From DAXETY01 sp051155755 (GTDB taxonomy: Bacteria; Desulfobacterota; Desulfobacteria; Desulfobacterales; SG8-13), in assembly GCA_051155755.1 (NCBI GenBank), contig DAXETY010000075.1, positions 1-28,800 on the forward strand: a DNA stretch of 28,800 bases, in the 5' to 3' direction. Below are positions 8,584 through 16,696 of the stretch, one piece after another. Position 1 is the first letter of the stretch, and each line of letters begins with the position of its first letter. Under the pieces are notes generated by a model, which worked only from the letters and a program-made list of their open reading frames with translations, was not told the DNA's origin and made no database searches. The position numbers and the translations under genes are program-made.

Positions 8584-8653
8584 CTCAAACTCCGACCGCA
8601 ACAGGGGCCGGCGGCCGTCGGAAATCGCTGCGACCGGGCGGGGATTTGCCTTC

Positions 8654-9424
8654 ATGCTGGAAAAAGACAAGCTTCGCAAAGCCGACATATTCTCCGGGGG
8701 CGTGATCTGCCTGTTCGGGTTGTGGGTCATCAGCCGGGCGCTGCAGATGCCCATGAAAGATTCCTGGGGAGGCGTGCAGAATGTCTGGTTCGTTTCACCG
8801 GCCTTGTTTCCGCTGATTGTCGGGGGGATGATCACCCTGTTGGGCCTTTTGCTCACCCGCACGGCGCTGAAGACCGTCGGACGGGATGAACTGGTGCAGA
8901 CGCTGCGCTGGCTTGGCAGTGCGCAGCTGATTCGTTTTTTGAAAAGCCCCGCTGAAATCCGGCTTTACGCCATGACGGTGCTGTTTTTCAGTTTCGTGTT
9001 TCTGAACCTGCCGCGTATCGATTTTTTGCTGTGCAGCGTGCTGTTTCTGGCGGTTTTTATCAGCATGTTTCATTTCGACGACGACAGGCTGCTGCAGAAA
9101 CTGTTTTTCTTTTATCTGGCCGGAACTTTGTGCGTGTTGGTCTATTTTCTGCTGGGAATTCCCGGGATGCTGGACGCTGTGGTGCCGTATCCCAACGACT
9201 GGCTCACCGTAATTTTCATCATCACTTATCAGGTCTACGTCTGGCGGCAGATCCGCCACAATCCGGCACTTCGGAAAAAATACCGCATCGCCCTGATCCT
9301 GGCCGTCTTACCGCCGTTTGTGATCTGCCCGATTTTTAAATATTTCCTGCTGGTGCCCATGCCCACCGAAGGGCTGGTCACCGCGACGATGGATGCCATC
9401 TGGTACTGGGACTTTTCGTTTTGA
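8654..9424 (+). CDS. tctB: Tripartite tricarboxylate transporter small membrane subunit (TctB)
   Basis: A 256-aa membrane protein. It begins MLEKDKLRKADIFSGGVICLFGLWVISRAL, a typical TctB first helix, followed by five or six further hydrophobic segments. Many TctB proteins are near 150-180 aa with four helices, so this one is long; the extra part is C-terminal (a TYQVYVWRQIRHN loop and one or two more helices). The ATG at 8654 is chosen because the first helix starts there and an upstream ATG at 8567 lies in a hairpin; the ribosome site is weak (GGCGGGG). TctB is poorly conserved in sequence, so the assignment rests on helix pattern and on lying between tctC and tctA. Confidence 0.82.
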   Translation: MLEKDKLRKADIFSGGVICLFGLWVISRALQMPMKDSWGGVQNVWFVSPALFPLIVGGMITLLGLLLTRTALKTVGRDELVQTLRWLGSAQLIRFLKSPAEIRLYAMTVLFFSFVFLNLPRIDFLLCSVLFLAVFISMFHFDDDRLLQKLFFFYLAGTLCVLVYFLLGIPGMLDAVVPYPNDWLTVIFIITYQVYVWRQIRHNPALRKKYRIALILAVLPPFVICPIFKYFLLVPMPTEGLVTATMDAIWYWDFSF

Positions 9425-9445
9425 TCAGCCGGAGCGGACACAGCG

Positions 9446-10999
9446 ATGATTGTTTTTGACCGGATCGGAACGTTCTTTCACCTCGTCTTCGACATCGCCT
9501 CGGATCCGATGAGCCTGGCCATTTTGTTCGGATCGGTGCTGCTGGGGATCCTGTTCGGTGCCATGCCGGGGTTGACCTCCACCCTGGGGGTCGCCCTGCT
9601 GACGGCGCTGACCTACGGCATGGACACCGCCATGGCTATGGTTTGCCTGCTGGCCATTTATGTGGGCGGCACCTACGGCGGGTCGTATGCCTCCATTTTG
9701 ATCAACATTCCCGGTACGGCTGCCGCGGCCGCCACGGCGCTGGACGGCTATCCGCTGGCCTGCAAGGGCGAGGCCGGCCGCGCCATCGGGTTGACCACCA
9801 CCGCCTCGGCCATCGGCACTTCCATCAGTATGCTGTTCGTGGTGAGCATCTCGCCCATTATTTCGTATTTCGCCCTGCAGTTTACGTCCTTCGAGTTTTT
9901 TCTGCTGGCGTTTTTCGGCATTTTGATCAGCGGCACGCTGACCAGTCCGGACCTGGTCATCAAGGGATGGATCTCCGGTTTTCTGGGGCTGTTTCTGGCC
10001 TGCGTCGGTCGGGATCTGCTGCAGTTCTATCCGCGCTTTACCTTCGGCTTCACCGAGCTGGACAGCGGCATCGAGGTGGTGCCCGTGCTGATCGGCGCCT
10101 TCGGGATCCCCCAGATCATCCAGGTCTTGAAAGAACGCATCCGGATTAAAGAGGCTCAAAAAATTCAGCGCATCCTGCCCGAAATCGGCACCGTGATGCG
10201 CAACATTCCAGCCATTATCCGTTCGGCCCTGATCGGAGTCGGCATCGGGGCGGTGCCGGGCATCGGCGAGGACATCGCCGGCTGGGTCTCCTACGGCACT
10301 GCCAAGAACACCTCCAAGCACCCGGAAACTTTCGGCAAGGGCGAGCTCAAGGGGGTGCTGGCCAGTGAAACCGCCAACAACGCCTGCGTGGGCGGGGCCC
10401 AGATTCCGCTGTTGAACCTGGGCATTCCCGGCAGCCCGCCGGCGGCCATGCTGCTGGGGGCCCTGATGCTGCACGGCGTCACGCCGGGCCCCATGATCAC
10501 CTTCGAGCATCCGACTTTCATTTCGGAGGTGGCCGCCATTCTGCTGCTGTCATCGCTGGCGATGTGGGTCACCGGCATGTTGCTGGCCAAGCAGGTGGTC
10601 AAGGTGCTGCGCATACCGCCGCCGATGTTTATGCCGATTATCGGCGTGCTTTGCGTCATCGGGTCCTATTCGCTGGGCCTGAACATCTTCAACCTCTATC
10701 TGATGCTGCCGGTGGGCATCATCTGCTATTTTTTAAGCGAAATGGGCTATCCCATCGCGCCGCTGGTCATCGGCGTGATTCTGGGGCCCATGGCCGACGA
10801 AAACCTGCGCCGGGCCCTGATGGTATCCCAGGGCAGTTTTCTGCCCGTCTTCACCCGGCCGGTGTCGTTGATCCTGTTTCTGATCATTGTCTGGACGGTG
10901 ATCAGCCAGTTTCAGATCTACAAGAAATTCAAAGACAGGATGATGGATCGGCTGCGAAAAAGAACTTCGTGCGAGGTCACGCTGTCGGATGAAGAATGA
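9446..10999 (+). CDS. tctA: Tripartite tricarboxylate transporter large membrane subunit (TctA)
   Basis: A 517-aa polytopic permease of normal family length with about 11-12 helices. Signature segments of TctA are clear: GAMPGLTSTLGVALLTALTYGMD, then YVGGTYGGSYASILINIPGT, and in the second half GAVPGIGEDIAGWVSYGTAK and LNLGIPGSPPAAMLLGALM. The repeated Pro-Gly loops form the transport core of the family. With TctC and TctB it makes a secondary, ion-gradient-driven, binding-protein-dependent carboxylate importer in the inner membrane. It lies 21 nt after tctB, with CGGAG as the likely ribosome site. The next gene follows 45 nt later on the same strand, so transport and catabolism are probably co-transcribed. 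Confidence 0.95.
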   Translation: MIVFDRIGTFFHLVFDIASDPMSLAILFGSVLLGILFGAMPGLTSTLGVALLTALTYGMDTAMAMVCLLAIYVGGTYGGSYASILINIPGTAAAAATALDGYPLACKGEAGRAIGLTTTASAIGTSISMLFVVSISPIISYFALQFTSFEFFLLAFFGILISGTLTSPDLVIKGWISGFLGLFLACVGRDLLQFYPRFTFGFTELDSGIEVVPVLIGAFGIPQIIQVLKERIRIKEAQKIQRILPEIGTVMRNIPAIIRSALIGVGIGAVPGIGEDIAGWVSYGTAKNTSKHPETFGKGELKGVLASETANNACVGGAQIPLLNLGIPGSPPAAMLLGALMLHGVTPGPMITFEHPTFISEVAAILLLSSLAMWVTGMLLAKQVVKVLRIPPPMFMPIIGVLCVIGSYSLGLNIFNLYLMLPVGIICYFLSEMGYPIAPLVIGVILGPMADENLRRALMVSQGSFLPVFTRPVSLILFLIIVWTVISQFQIYKKFKDRMMDRLRKRTSCEVTLSDEE

Positions 11000-11044
11000 A
11001 GTCACCGCTGCGCCGGCAACCGATGCGGCGCGCAAGGAGGTCGC

Positions 11045-12010
11045 ATGCTGAACATGGGCATTATCACCGGGTTTCTGTCCCGCACCAAGGACCGCTTCCA
11101 CGAGTACAACCAGCCCCTCGACCTGGATGCCAAGTTTTCCCTGATGGCCGCGATCGAAGGCTACGACGGCGTGGAGATCGTCTATCCCTACGAGGTCAGC
11201 GACCCCGAGGAAACCCGGCGGTTGCTGGACCGACACGGGCTGACCATCGCCGCGGTCAACGTCAACGTCAAAGCCGAGCCGGAGTTTCGCCACGGCGGGC
11301 TGACCTCCGGCTGCAAAGAGGTGCGCGACAAAGCCGTGCGCTTCATCAAGGAGGCCAAGGATTTCGCCGCCGCCGCCGGCGCCGACAAGGTGACCTGCTG
11401 TCCGCTGGGTGACGGCTACGAATTTTCGTTTCAGCACGATTATGCCCGGACCTGGCGATACCTGGTGGAATCCTTCGGTGAGGCCGGAAGCCACCGGTCG
11501 GAGGTGCCGCTGTTCATCGAATACAAACCCAGCGAAACCCGCGGCCGCTGTTTCGTGGATTCGGCCGCCAAGACCCTGTGCCTGCTCAATGACATGCAAT
11601 GTCCCGAAGTGGGCGTAACCCTGGACTTCGGCCACTCGGTCTACGGCGGCGAACACCCGGCCGAGGCGCTGGTATTGCTGGCCGAGAGCCCTTACCGGTA
11701 CTACATCCACATCAACGACAACGACGGCAAATGGGACTGGGATTATTTCTGCGGCACCAAGCATTACCTCGAGTACGTGGAGTTTCTCTACTACCTGAAG
11801 AAATACGGCTACACCGACTACCTGACCTCCGACACTTCACCGACACGCTGGGACATCAAGGGCACTTTCGAGGCCAACAGCCGGCTGACCAACAAGATAT
11901 GGCAGCGCCTGGACGATATCGATCAAGGAAAATTGGCGCAGCTTATGGGAAACGGCGATTACCTGGAGACCTGGAAGTTTATAGAAAGGGAATTTTTCGG
12001 GCTCAAATGA
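11045..12010 (+). CDS. Sugar isomerase/epimerase-like TIM-barrel protein
   Basis: A 321-aa protein of the xylose isomerase-like (AP endonuclease 2) superfamily. Likely divalent-metal ligands are visible in family order: E159 (LFIEYKP), D194 with H197 (TLDFGH), H222 (YIHINDND) and D263 (TSDTSP). Members isomerise or epimerise sugars and keto acids; hydroxypyruvate isomerase, 2-oxo-tetronate isomerase and 3-oxo-isoapionate decarboxylase belong to this fold, so exact chemistry cannot be assigned. AGGAGG lies only four nt before the ATG at 11045; a second in-frame ATG at 11054 is an alternative start. Its stop overlaps an in-frame ATG of the next gene. Location between transporter and transketolase suggests it acts early on the imported compound. 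Confidence 0.85.
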   Translation: MLNMGIITGFLSRTKDRFHEYNQPLDLDAKFSLMAAIEGYDGVEIVYPYEVSDPEETRRLLDRHGLTIAAVNVNVKAEPEFRHGGLTSGCKEVRDKAVRFIKEAKDFAAAAGADKVTCCPLGDGYEFSFQHDYARTWRYLVESFGEAGSHRSEVPLFIEYKPSETRGRCFVDSAAKTLCLLNDMQCPEVGVTLDFGHSVYGGEHPAEALVLLAESPYRYYIHINDNDGKWDWDYFCGTKHYLEYVEFLYYLKKYGYTDYLTSDTSPTRWDIKGTFEANSRLTNKIWQRLDDIDQGKLAQLMGNGDYLETWKFIEREFFGLK

Positions 12011-12042
12011 GTCCAACGACAGGCAAAGGAGCACAACCCAAA

Positions 12043-12891
12043 ATGGCAGAACTGCATGCACCCATGACGATCGAGGCGCTCAAACAGATGGCCGCAACCA
12101 TTCGCTGCGACATCATCGACATGATCTGCACCGCCAGGGCCGGCCATCCCGGCGGTTCGCTCTCGGCGACCGACGTCGTTACGGCCCTGTATTTCCGGGT
12201 CATGCGCATCGATCCGGCCGATCCCGGCTGGCCGGACCGCGACCGCTTCATTCTTTCCAAGGGCCACGCCTGTCCGGTCTGGTACGCGGCCCTGGCCGAA
12301 CGCGGCTACTTCGACAAGTCGCACCTGGCCACCCTGCGGCAGTTGAACAGCATCCTGCAGGGGCACCCGGACATGCACAAGACCCCCGGCGTGGACATGA
12401 CCGCCGGATCCCTGGGCCACGGCCTTTCAGTCGGTGTCGGCATGGCCCTGAGCGGGAAACTGCGCAAAAAAGACTATCACGTCTGGATTGTCATCGGCGA
12501 CGGCGAGTCCCAGGAAGGCTCGATCTGGGAGGCGGCCATGGCCGGGGCCAAGTGGCAGCTGGACAACCTGACCGCCGTCCTGGACCGCAACCACCTGCAG
12601 AACGATTACTGTGTGGACGATCTGATGCCCATCGAGCCGCTGGCCGACAAGTGGCGGGCCTTCGGATGGAACACCGTCGAAATCGACGGCCACGACATGG
12701 ACCAGATCGTACCGGCCCTGGAAGCCGCTCGCAGCCGCAAAGGCGCCCCCACAATCCTCATCGCCCATACGATCAAGGGCAAGGGCGTGTCTTTCATGGA
12801 AAACGTGGCCGAGTGGCACGGCAAGGCGCCCTGCAAGGAAGAAGCCGAAAAAGCCCTGGAAGAAATCCGGAGGTGCAGCTGTGAAATCTAA
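12043..12891 (+). CDS. Transketolase-like protein, N-terminal (TPP-binding) subunit
   Basis: A 282-aa protein equal to the first half of a full transketolase. It contains the thiamine diphosphate motif starting GDG (152-154) and ending at N183, and the substrate/cofactor histidines H35 (AGHPGGSLS), H75 (SKGHAC) and H126 (SLGHGLS). Split transketolases occur in many anaerobes and in special sugar pathways; together the halves move a two-carbon ketol unit between sugar phosphates, or from hydroxypyruvate. The ATG at 12043 has AGGAG 11 nt upstream; an alternative ATG at 12007 overlaps the previous stop. Its last 11 nt overlap the C-terminal subunit gene, which fits balanced synthesis of a complex. 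Confidence 0.94.
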   Translation: MAELHAPMTIEALKQMAATIRCDIIDMICTARAGHPGGSLSATDVVTALYFRVMRIDPADPGWPDRDRFILSKGHACPVWYAALAERGYFDKSHLATLRQLNSILQGHPDMHKTPGVDMTAGSLGHGLSVGVGMALSGKLRKKDYHVWIVIGDGESQEGSIWEAAMAGAKWQLDNLTAVLDRNHLQNDYCVDDLMPIEPLADKWRAFGWNTVEIDGHDMDQIVPALEAARSRKGAPTILIAHTIKGKGVSFMENVAEWHGKAPCKEEAEKALEEIRRCSCEI

Positions 12892-13906
12892 TCCCGAATC
12901 CCCTTACCGTCACGTGCTTCCCGAGGTTGTCGCCATGTTGACCTCCGAAGCGCTTTTCACCAAGGCCCCCGCGCAGCCGACCCGCTACTCCTATGCCGAA
13001 GCCATCCTGGAGCTGGGCGAAAAAAACCCCGACGTGGTGGTGCTGGATGCCGATGTGTCCAAGTCGATCAAGACCAGCGACTTCGCCGAAAAATTCCCGG
13101 AGCGATCCTTTAATTTCGGCATTGCCGAGCAGAACATGATGGCCGCCGCCGCCGGCATGGCCACCACGGGGCTGATTCCGTTTGCCTCGACCTATGCGGT
13201 GTTTGCCAGCCTGCGGGCCCTGGACATGGTGCGCAACAGCATTCACTACCCGCGTCTGAACGTCAAGATCGCTGCCAGCCACAGCGGCATTACACCCGGT
13301 CCGGACGGGGTGACCCACCAGGGCCAGGAAGACCTTTCGATCATGCGCGCCATCGCCAACTCCACGGTCATCGCGCCGGCCGATCCGCCGACCACCAAAC
13401 TGGCCGTGTGGGCGGCGGCCGAATTCGATGGACCGGTTTATCTGAGCTTTACCCGCGATCCGGTGCCGGTGCTCTTCGACCTGGATTATCCCTTCGAAAT
13501 CGGCAAGGCTGTGACCGTTCGTGAGGGTCGCGATGCAACCGTCATCGCCAACCGGGACCTGGTGGTGCAGGCCCTGGTGGCCGCCGAGCGGCTGGCGGCC
13601 AAAGACATTGACGTGCGGGTGATCGACTGTCACACGCTCAAGCCGCTGGATGTCGAAGCCGTTCTAAGGGCCGCCGAAGAAACCGGGGCCCTGGTAACGG
13701 CCGAAAACAACGTCATCTACGGCGGACTGGGCAGCGCGGTGGCCGAAGTGCTGGTGGAAAACCGGCCCACCCCGATGAAGCGCGTGGGGGTGGCGGACAC
13801 CTTCGCCGAATCCGGCCCCTACCTGGAAGTGATCGACAAGTACGGGCTGACCGCCCGCCACATCGTGGCGGCCGTGGAAGATGTGCTGACCCGCAAAACC
13901 GCCTAG
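12881..13906 (+). CDS. Transketolase-like protein, C-terminal (pyrimidine-binding) subunit
   Basis: A 341-aa protein equal to the second half of transketolase: a pyrimidine-binding domain (about 35-200) and a C-terminal transketolase domain (about 215-335). The catalytic glutamate that activates the thiamine ring is E83 in FNFGIAEQNMMAAAAGMA. It starts with GTG at 12881, 11 nt inside the preceding gene, with GGAGG about seven nt upstream; an ATG at 12935 is possible but would remove family-like sequence. The pair should form a heterotetramer-type enzyme. Its setting beside an isomerase, a hydroxypyruvate reductase and an acid-sugar kinase, rather than pentose-phosphate genes, suggests a dedicated catabolic role. 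Confidence 0.94.
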   Translation: MKSNPESPYRHVLPEVVAMLTSEALFTKAPAQPTRYSYAEAILELGEKNPDVVVLDADVSKSIKTSDFAEKFPERSFNFGIAEQNMMAAAAGMATTGLIPFASTYAVFASLRALDMVRNSIHYPRLNVKIAASHSGITPGPDGVTHQGQEDLSIMRAIANSTVIAPADPPTTKLAVWAAAEFDGPVYLSFTRDPVPVLFDLDYPFEIGKAVTVREGRDATVIANRDLVVQALVAAERLAAKDIDVRVIDCHTLKPLDVEAVLRAAEETGALVTAENNVIYGGLGSAVAEVLVENRPTPMKRVGVADTFAESGPYLEVIDKYGLTARHIVAAVEDVLTRKTA

Positions 13907-13937
13907 CCCGCAGATCGAACCAACGGAGAAGGTAACC

Positions 13938-15080
13938 ATGTCCACCGAAAACTGGCGAACCGTAAATCCCGGCGGAGACAAGCGCGTGATCGTCACCAAG
14001 GAATTGCCCGGCGAGCGCTGGCTGGAATTTCTGACTGCGGCCGGCTGCCGGGTGGAGATCGGCACCGCCACCGCGGTGCTGCCGGTGGAAACCATCGTTG
14101 CAGCCATCGGATCCCGCTGCGACGGGGCCATCGGACAGCTGACCGAGCCCTGGGGCGAGACGCTGTTTGCCGCCCTGAAGGCCGCCGGCGGCAGGGCCTA
14201 CAGCAATTATGCGGTCGGTTTCAACAACATCGATCTGGCTGCGGCCACCCGCCACGGCATTCCGGTGGGTAACACGCCCGGGGTGCTCACCGAGGCCACC
14301 GCCGAGATGGCCGTTGCGCTGACGTTTGCCGCCGCCCGCCGGGTGGGTGAATCCGAACGATTCCTGCGGGCCGGAAAATTCGAGGGTTGGCTGCCCGGCC
14401 TGCTCCTGGGCGAGCTGCTGTGGCGCAAGACCATCGGCATCGTCGGCGCCGGCCGGATCGGCTTTGCCTACGCCCGCATGATGATGGAAGGCCACAAGAC
14501 CGACATTCTCTATTACGACCTGCACCGCAACCGGGACCTGGAGGCATTTGCGGTCCAGTATTCCCGCTTCCTGGCCGACCGGGGGGAAGCGCCGGTCGCC
14601 TGCCGGCGATGCGAAACCGTGGAGGCGCTGCTGGCCGAAGCCGACTGTGTCAGCATCCACACCCTGCTGGATGACAGCACCCATCACCTGCTCGACGCCG
14701 AGCGCCTGGCGCTGATGAAGCCCAACGCCATACTGGTCAATACCAGCCGGGGCCCCGTGATCGACGAAGCCGCGCTGGTGGTCCACTGCAAAAGCCATCC
14801 CGGGTTCCGGGCCGGCCTGGACGTCTTCGAGGCGGAACCGGTCCTGCAGCCCGGGCTGGCAGACCTTGAAAACGTGGTCGTCGTGCCCCACATTGCCTCG
14901 GCCACCCGCTGGTCGCGCCAGGGCATGGCCACGCTGGCGGCCGCCAACGTGGCCGCCCTGCTGCAGGGCCATCCGGTTTGGAACCGTCCCGACATCGCCC
15001 CTTTCCTGGAGGGCGATCCGCCCAAAGCCGCGCCCAGTATCCTGAATGCCGAGGAGCTGGGCCTGGAACGGCATCCATGA
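13938..15080 (+). CDS. Hydroxypyruvate reductase, plant HPR1-like (D-2-hydroxyacid dehydrogenase)
   Basis: A 380-aa NAD(P)-dependent D-2-hydroxyacid dehydrogenase. It has the GxGxxG motif G170-A-G172-R-I-G175 with D194 at the end of the second strand (favouring NADH), and the catalytic set R271, E300 and H318 (PHIAS). Unlike ordinary 310-330-aa members it resembles plant peroxisomal hydroxypyruvate reductase as I recall it: SNYAVGFNNIDL, EGWLPGLLLGELL, the insertion around 205-222 (VQYSRFLADRGEAPV) and a C-terminal SILNAEELGL tail. The expected reaction is hydroxypyruvate (or glyoxylate) to D-glycerate (or glycolate). A GGAGAAGG ribosome site precedes the ATG. The kinase start overlaps its stop (ATGA). 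It implies that hydroxypyruvate or a close analogue occurs in the pathway. Confidence 0.88.
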   Translation: MSTENWRTVNPGGDKRVIVTKELPGERWLEFLTAAGCRVEIGTATAVLPVETIVAAIGSRCDGAIGQLTEPWGETLFAALKAAGGRAYSNYAVGFNNIDLAAATRHGIPVGNTPGVLTEATAEMAVALTFAAARRVGESERFLRAGKFEGWLPGLLLGELLWRKTIGIVGAGRIGFAYARMMMEGHKTDILYYDLHRNRDLEAFAVQYSRFLADRGEAPVACRRCETVEALLAEADCVSIHTLLDDSTHHLLDAERLALMKPNAILVNTSRGPVIDEAALVVHCKSHPGFRAGLDVFEAEPVLQPGLADLENVVVVPHIASATRWSRQGMATLAAANVAALLQGHPVWNRPDIAPFLEGDPPKAAPSILNAEELGLERHP

Positions 15081-16498
15081 TCCAATCCATTCGGATTCCT
15101 GCCGCCGCATTGCTGGACGGTCTGCCCGATCCCTGGCCGGAAAACCTGCAGCCCCGGATCGAAGCGGCGGTGCGACGCAGCCACCGCAAAGTCTTCGTAC
15201 TGGACGATGACCCCACCGGGACCCAGACCGTGCACGGCATTCCGGTTCTGACCCACTGGTCGGCGGCAGCGCTCGCCGCAGAACTGCAAAACGATCTGCC
15301 GGCCTGTTACATCCTGACCAACTCCCGCAGCCTGCACCTCGAAGCGGCGCAGCGGATCAACGCGGAAATCGGCAACCGTCTGCAAGCCGCTGCCCGGGAG
15401 ACCGGCCGGGACATTGCGGTGATCAGCCGCAGCGATTCCACTCTACGGGGTCACTTTCCCGGTGAGGTGGCGACGCTGGCCGCCGCTCTCGGACCGCCTG
15501 TCGACGGGTGGATCCTGTGCCCGTTTTTCGAAGAAGGGGGGCGGTTGACCATCGGCGACGTGCATTACGTTCGGGAAGCGCAGATGCTGATCCCGGCCGG
15601 CAAAACCGAATTCGCTTCCGACGCGGCTTTCGGCTACCGCGCCTCCAACCTGCGCCGCTGGGTGGAGGAGAAATCGGCCGGCCGGATCCGCAGCGTAGAC
15701 ATTCGCAGCATATCCATCGAGGACATCCGCCGGGGCGGTCCGGCACGGATCGAGGCGATCCTGACGGAATTGACCGGTGCAGCGGTCTGCGTGGTCAACG
15801 CAGCCGGTTACCGGGACCTGGAAGTCCTGGTACAGGGTCTGCTGGCGGCCGAAGCCGCCGGCAAGACGTTTGTCTGCCGCACGGCAGCCTCATTCGTTCG
15901 GGTACGGGCCGGTCTGCGGCCCCGGTCGCTGCTGACCGCCGCCGAACTGACGCCGGCGTCCTCCGGCGGCGGTCTGACCATCGTGGGATCCCATGTGCCG
16001 AAAACCACGGCACAACTGCAGCGGCTGCTGTCCGAGCGGGCGGACACGACCGCCCTGGAGGTGGATGTGGGCCGGTTGCTGGAAAAGCCGACACGGTCGC
16101 CGGTGATCGAGACCATTGCCGGCCGGGCCGAGGCCGCCCTGGCACAGGGGCGGGACGTGGTTGTCTACACCAGCCGCACCTATCTGGCGCGCCCTTCGGC
16201 AGCCGCCGGCCTGGCCGCCGGCCGCAAGATCTCCCGGGGTCTGGTTTCGATCCTGAACCGGATTCGAACCCGGCCGCGTTACATCCTGGCCAAAGGCGGG
16301 GTCACAGCCAGCGACATCGCCACCAAAGGATTGCAGGTGCGACGCGCCGTGGTGGCCGGTCAGGTCCGGCCGGGCGTTCCGGTGTGGGAGCCTGGTCCGG
16401 AAAGCCGTTTCCCGAACTGCCCCTACGTCGTGTTCCCGGGCAATGTCGGCGACGACGAGGCGCTGCTCGCCGTCGTTGAAGCACTCGAATCCATCTGA
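15077..16498 (+). CDS. Four-carbon acid sugar kinase family protein (DUF1537)
   Basis: A 473-aa ATP-dependent kinase with both DUF1537 domains. N-terminal substrate domain: VLDDDPTGTQ (41-50), TNSRS (81-85) and SRSDSTLRGHFPGE (117-130). C-terminal nucleotide domain: AKGGVTASDI (about 404-413) and VVFPGNVGDDEALL (about 451-464). Characterised members phosphorylate 3-oxo-tetronates, 2-oxo-tetronates, D-threonate, D-erythronate and related acid sugars. The ATG at 15077 overlaps the previous stop (ATGA), showing translational coupling; a longer frame from 14978 would overlap the dehydrogenase heavily and is unlikely. The usual partner aldolase or decarboxylase for a phosphorylated tetronate is absent nearby, which makes the transketolase the candidate for the carbon-cleaving step. 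Confidence 0.93.
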   Translation: MIQSIRIPAAALLDGLPDPWPENLQPRIEAAVRRSHRKVFVLDDDPTGTQTVHGIPVLTHWSAAALAAELQNDLPACYILTNSRSLHLEAAQRINAEIGNRLQAAARETGRDIAVISRSDSTLRGHFPGEVATLAAALGPPVDGWILCPFFEEGGRLTIGDVHYVREAQMLIPAGKTEFASDAAFGYRASNLRRWVEEKSAGRIRSVDIRSISIEDIRRGGPARIEAILTELTGAAVCVVNAAGYRDLEVLVQGLLAAEAAGKTFVCRTAASFVRVRAGLRPRSLLTAAELTPASSGGGLTIVGSHVPKTTAQLQRLLSERADTTALEVDVGRLLEKPTRSPVIETIAGRAEAALAQGRDVVVYTSRTYLARPSAAAGLAAGRKISRGLVSILNRIRTRPRYILAKGGVTASDIATKGLQVRRAVVAGQVRPGVPVWEPGPESRFPNCPYVVFPGNVGDDEALLAVVEALESI

Positions 16499-16696
16499 AG
16501 CTGCACGAAACGTACCGATGGGCCGCCGCAGCCTTCGCTTTCGAACTCCATCGCATTTTCCGCATTGATCCTGTCCGACACCGTTCTTATTAAATGCTTT
16601 ACCCAACAGAGGTTCTTTTCTAACGATCAAGGAGGCCGCCCCGGCAGTGGAACTGAAATCGGATCGGATTCCGCGACGGCGAAAAGGAGGCATGCC

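Noticed and set aside
13713..15110. 465-codon minus-strand open frame
   Set aside because: Antisense to the hydroxypyruvate reductase, which has all catalytic residues.
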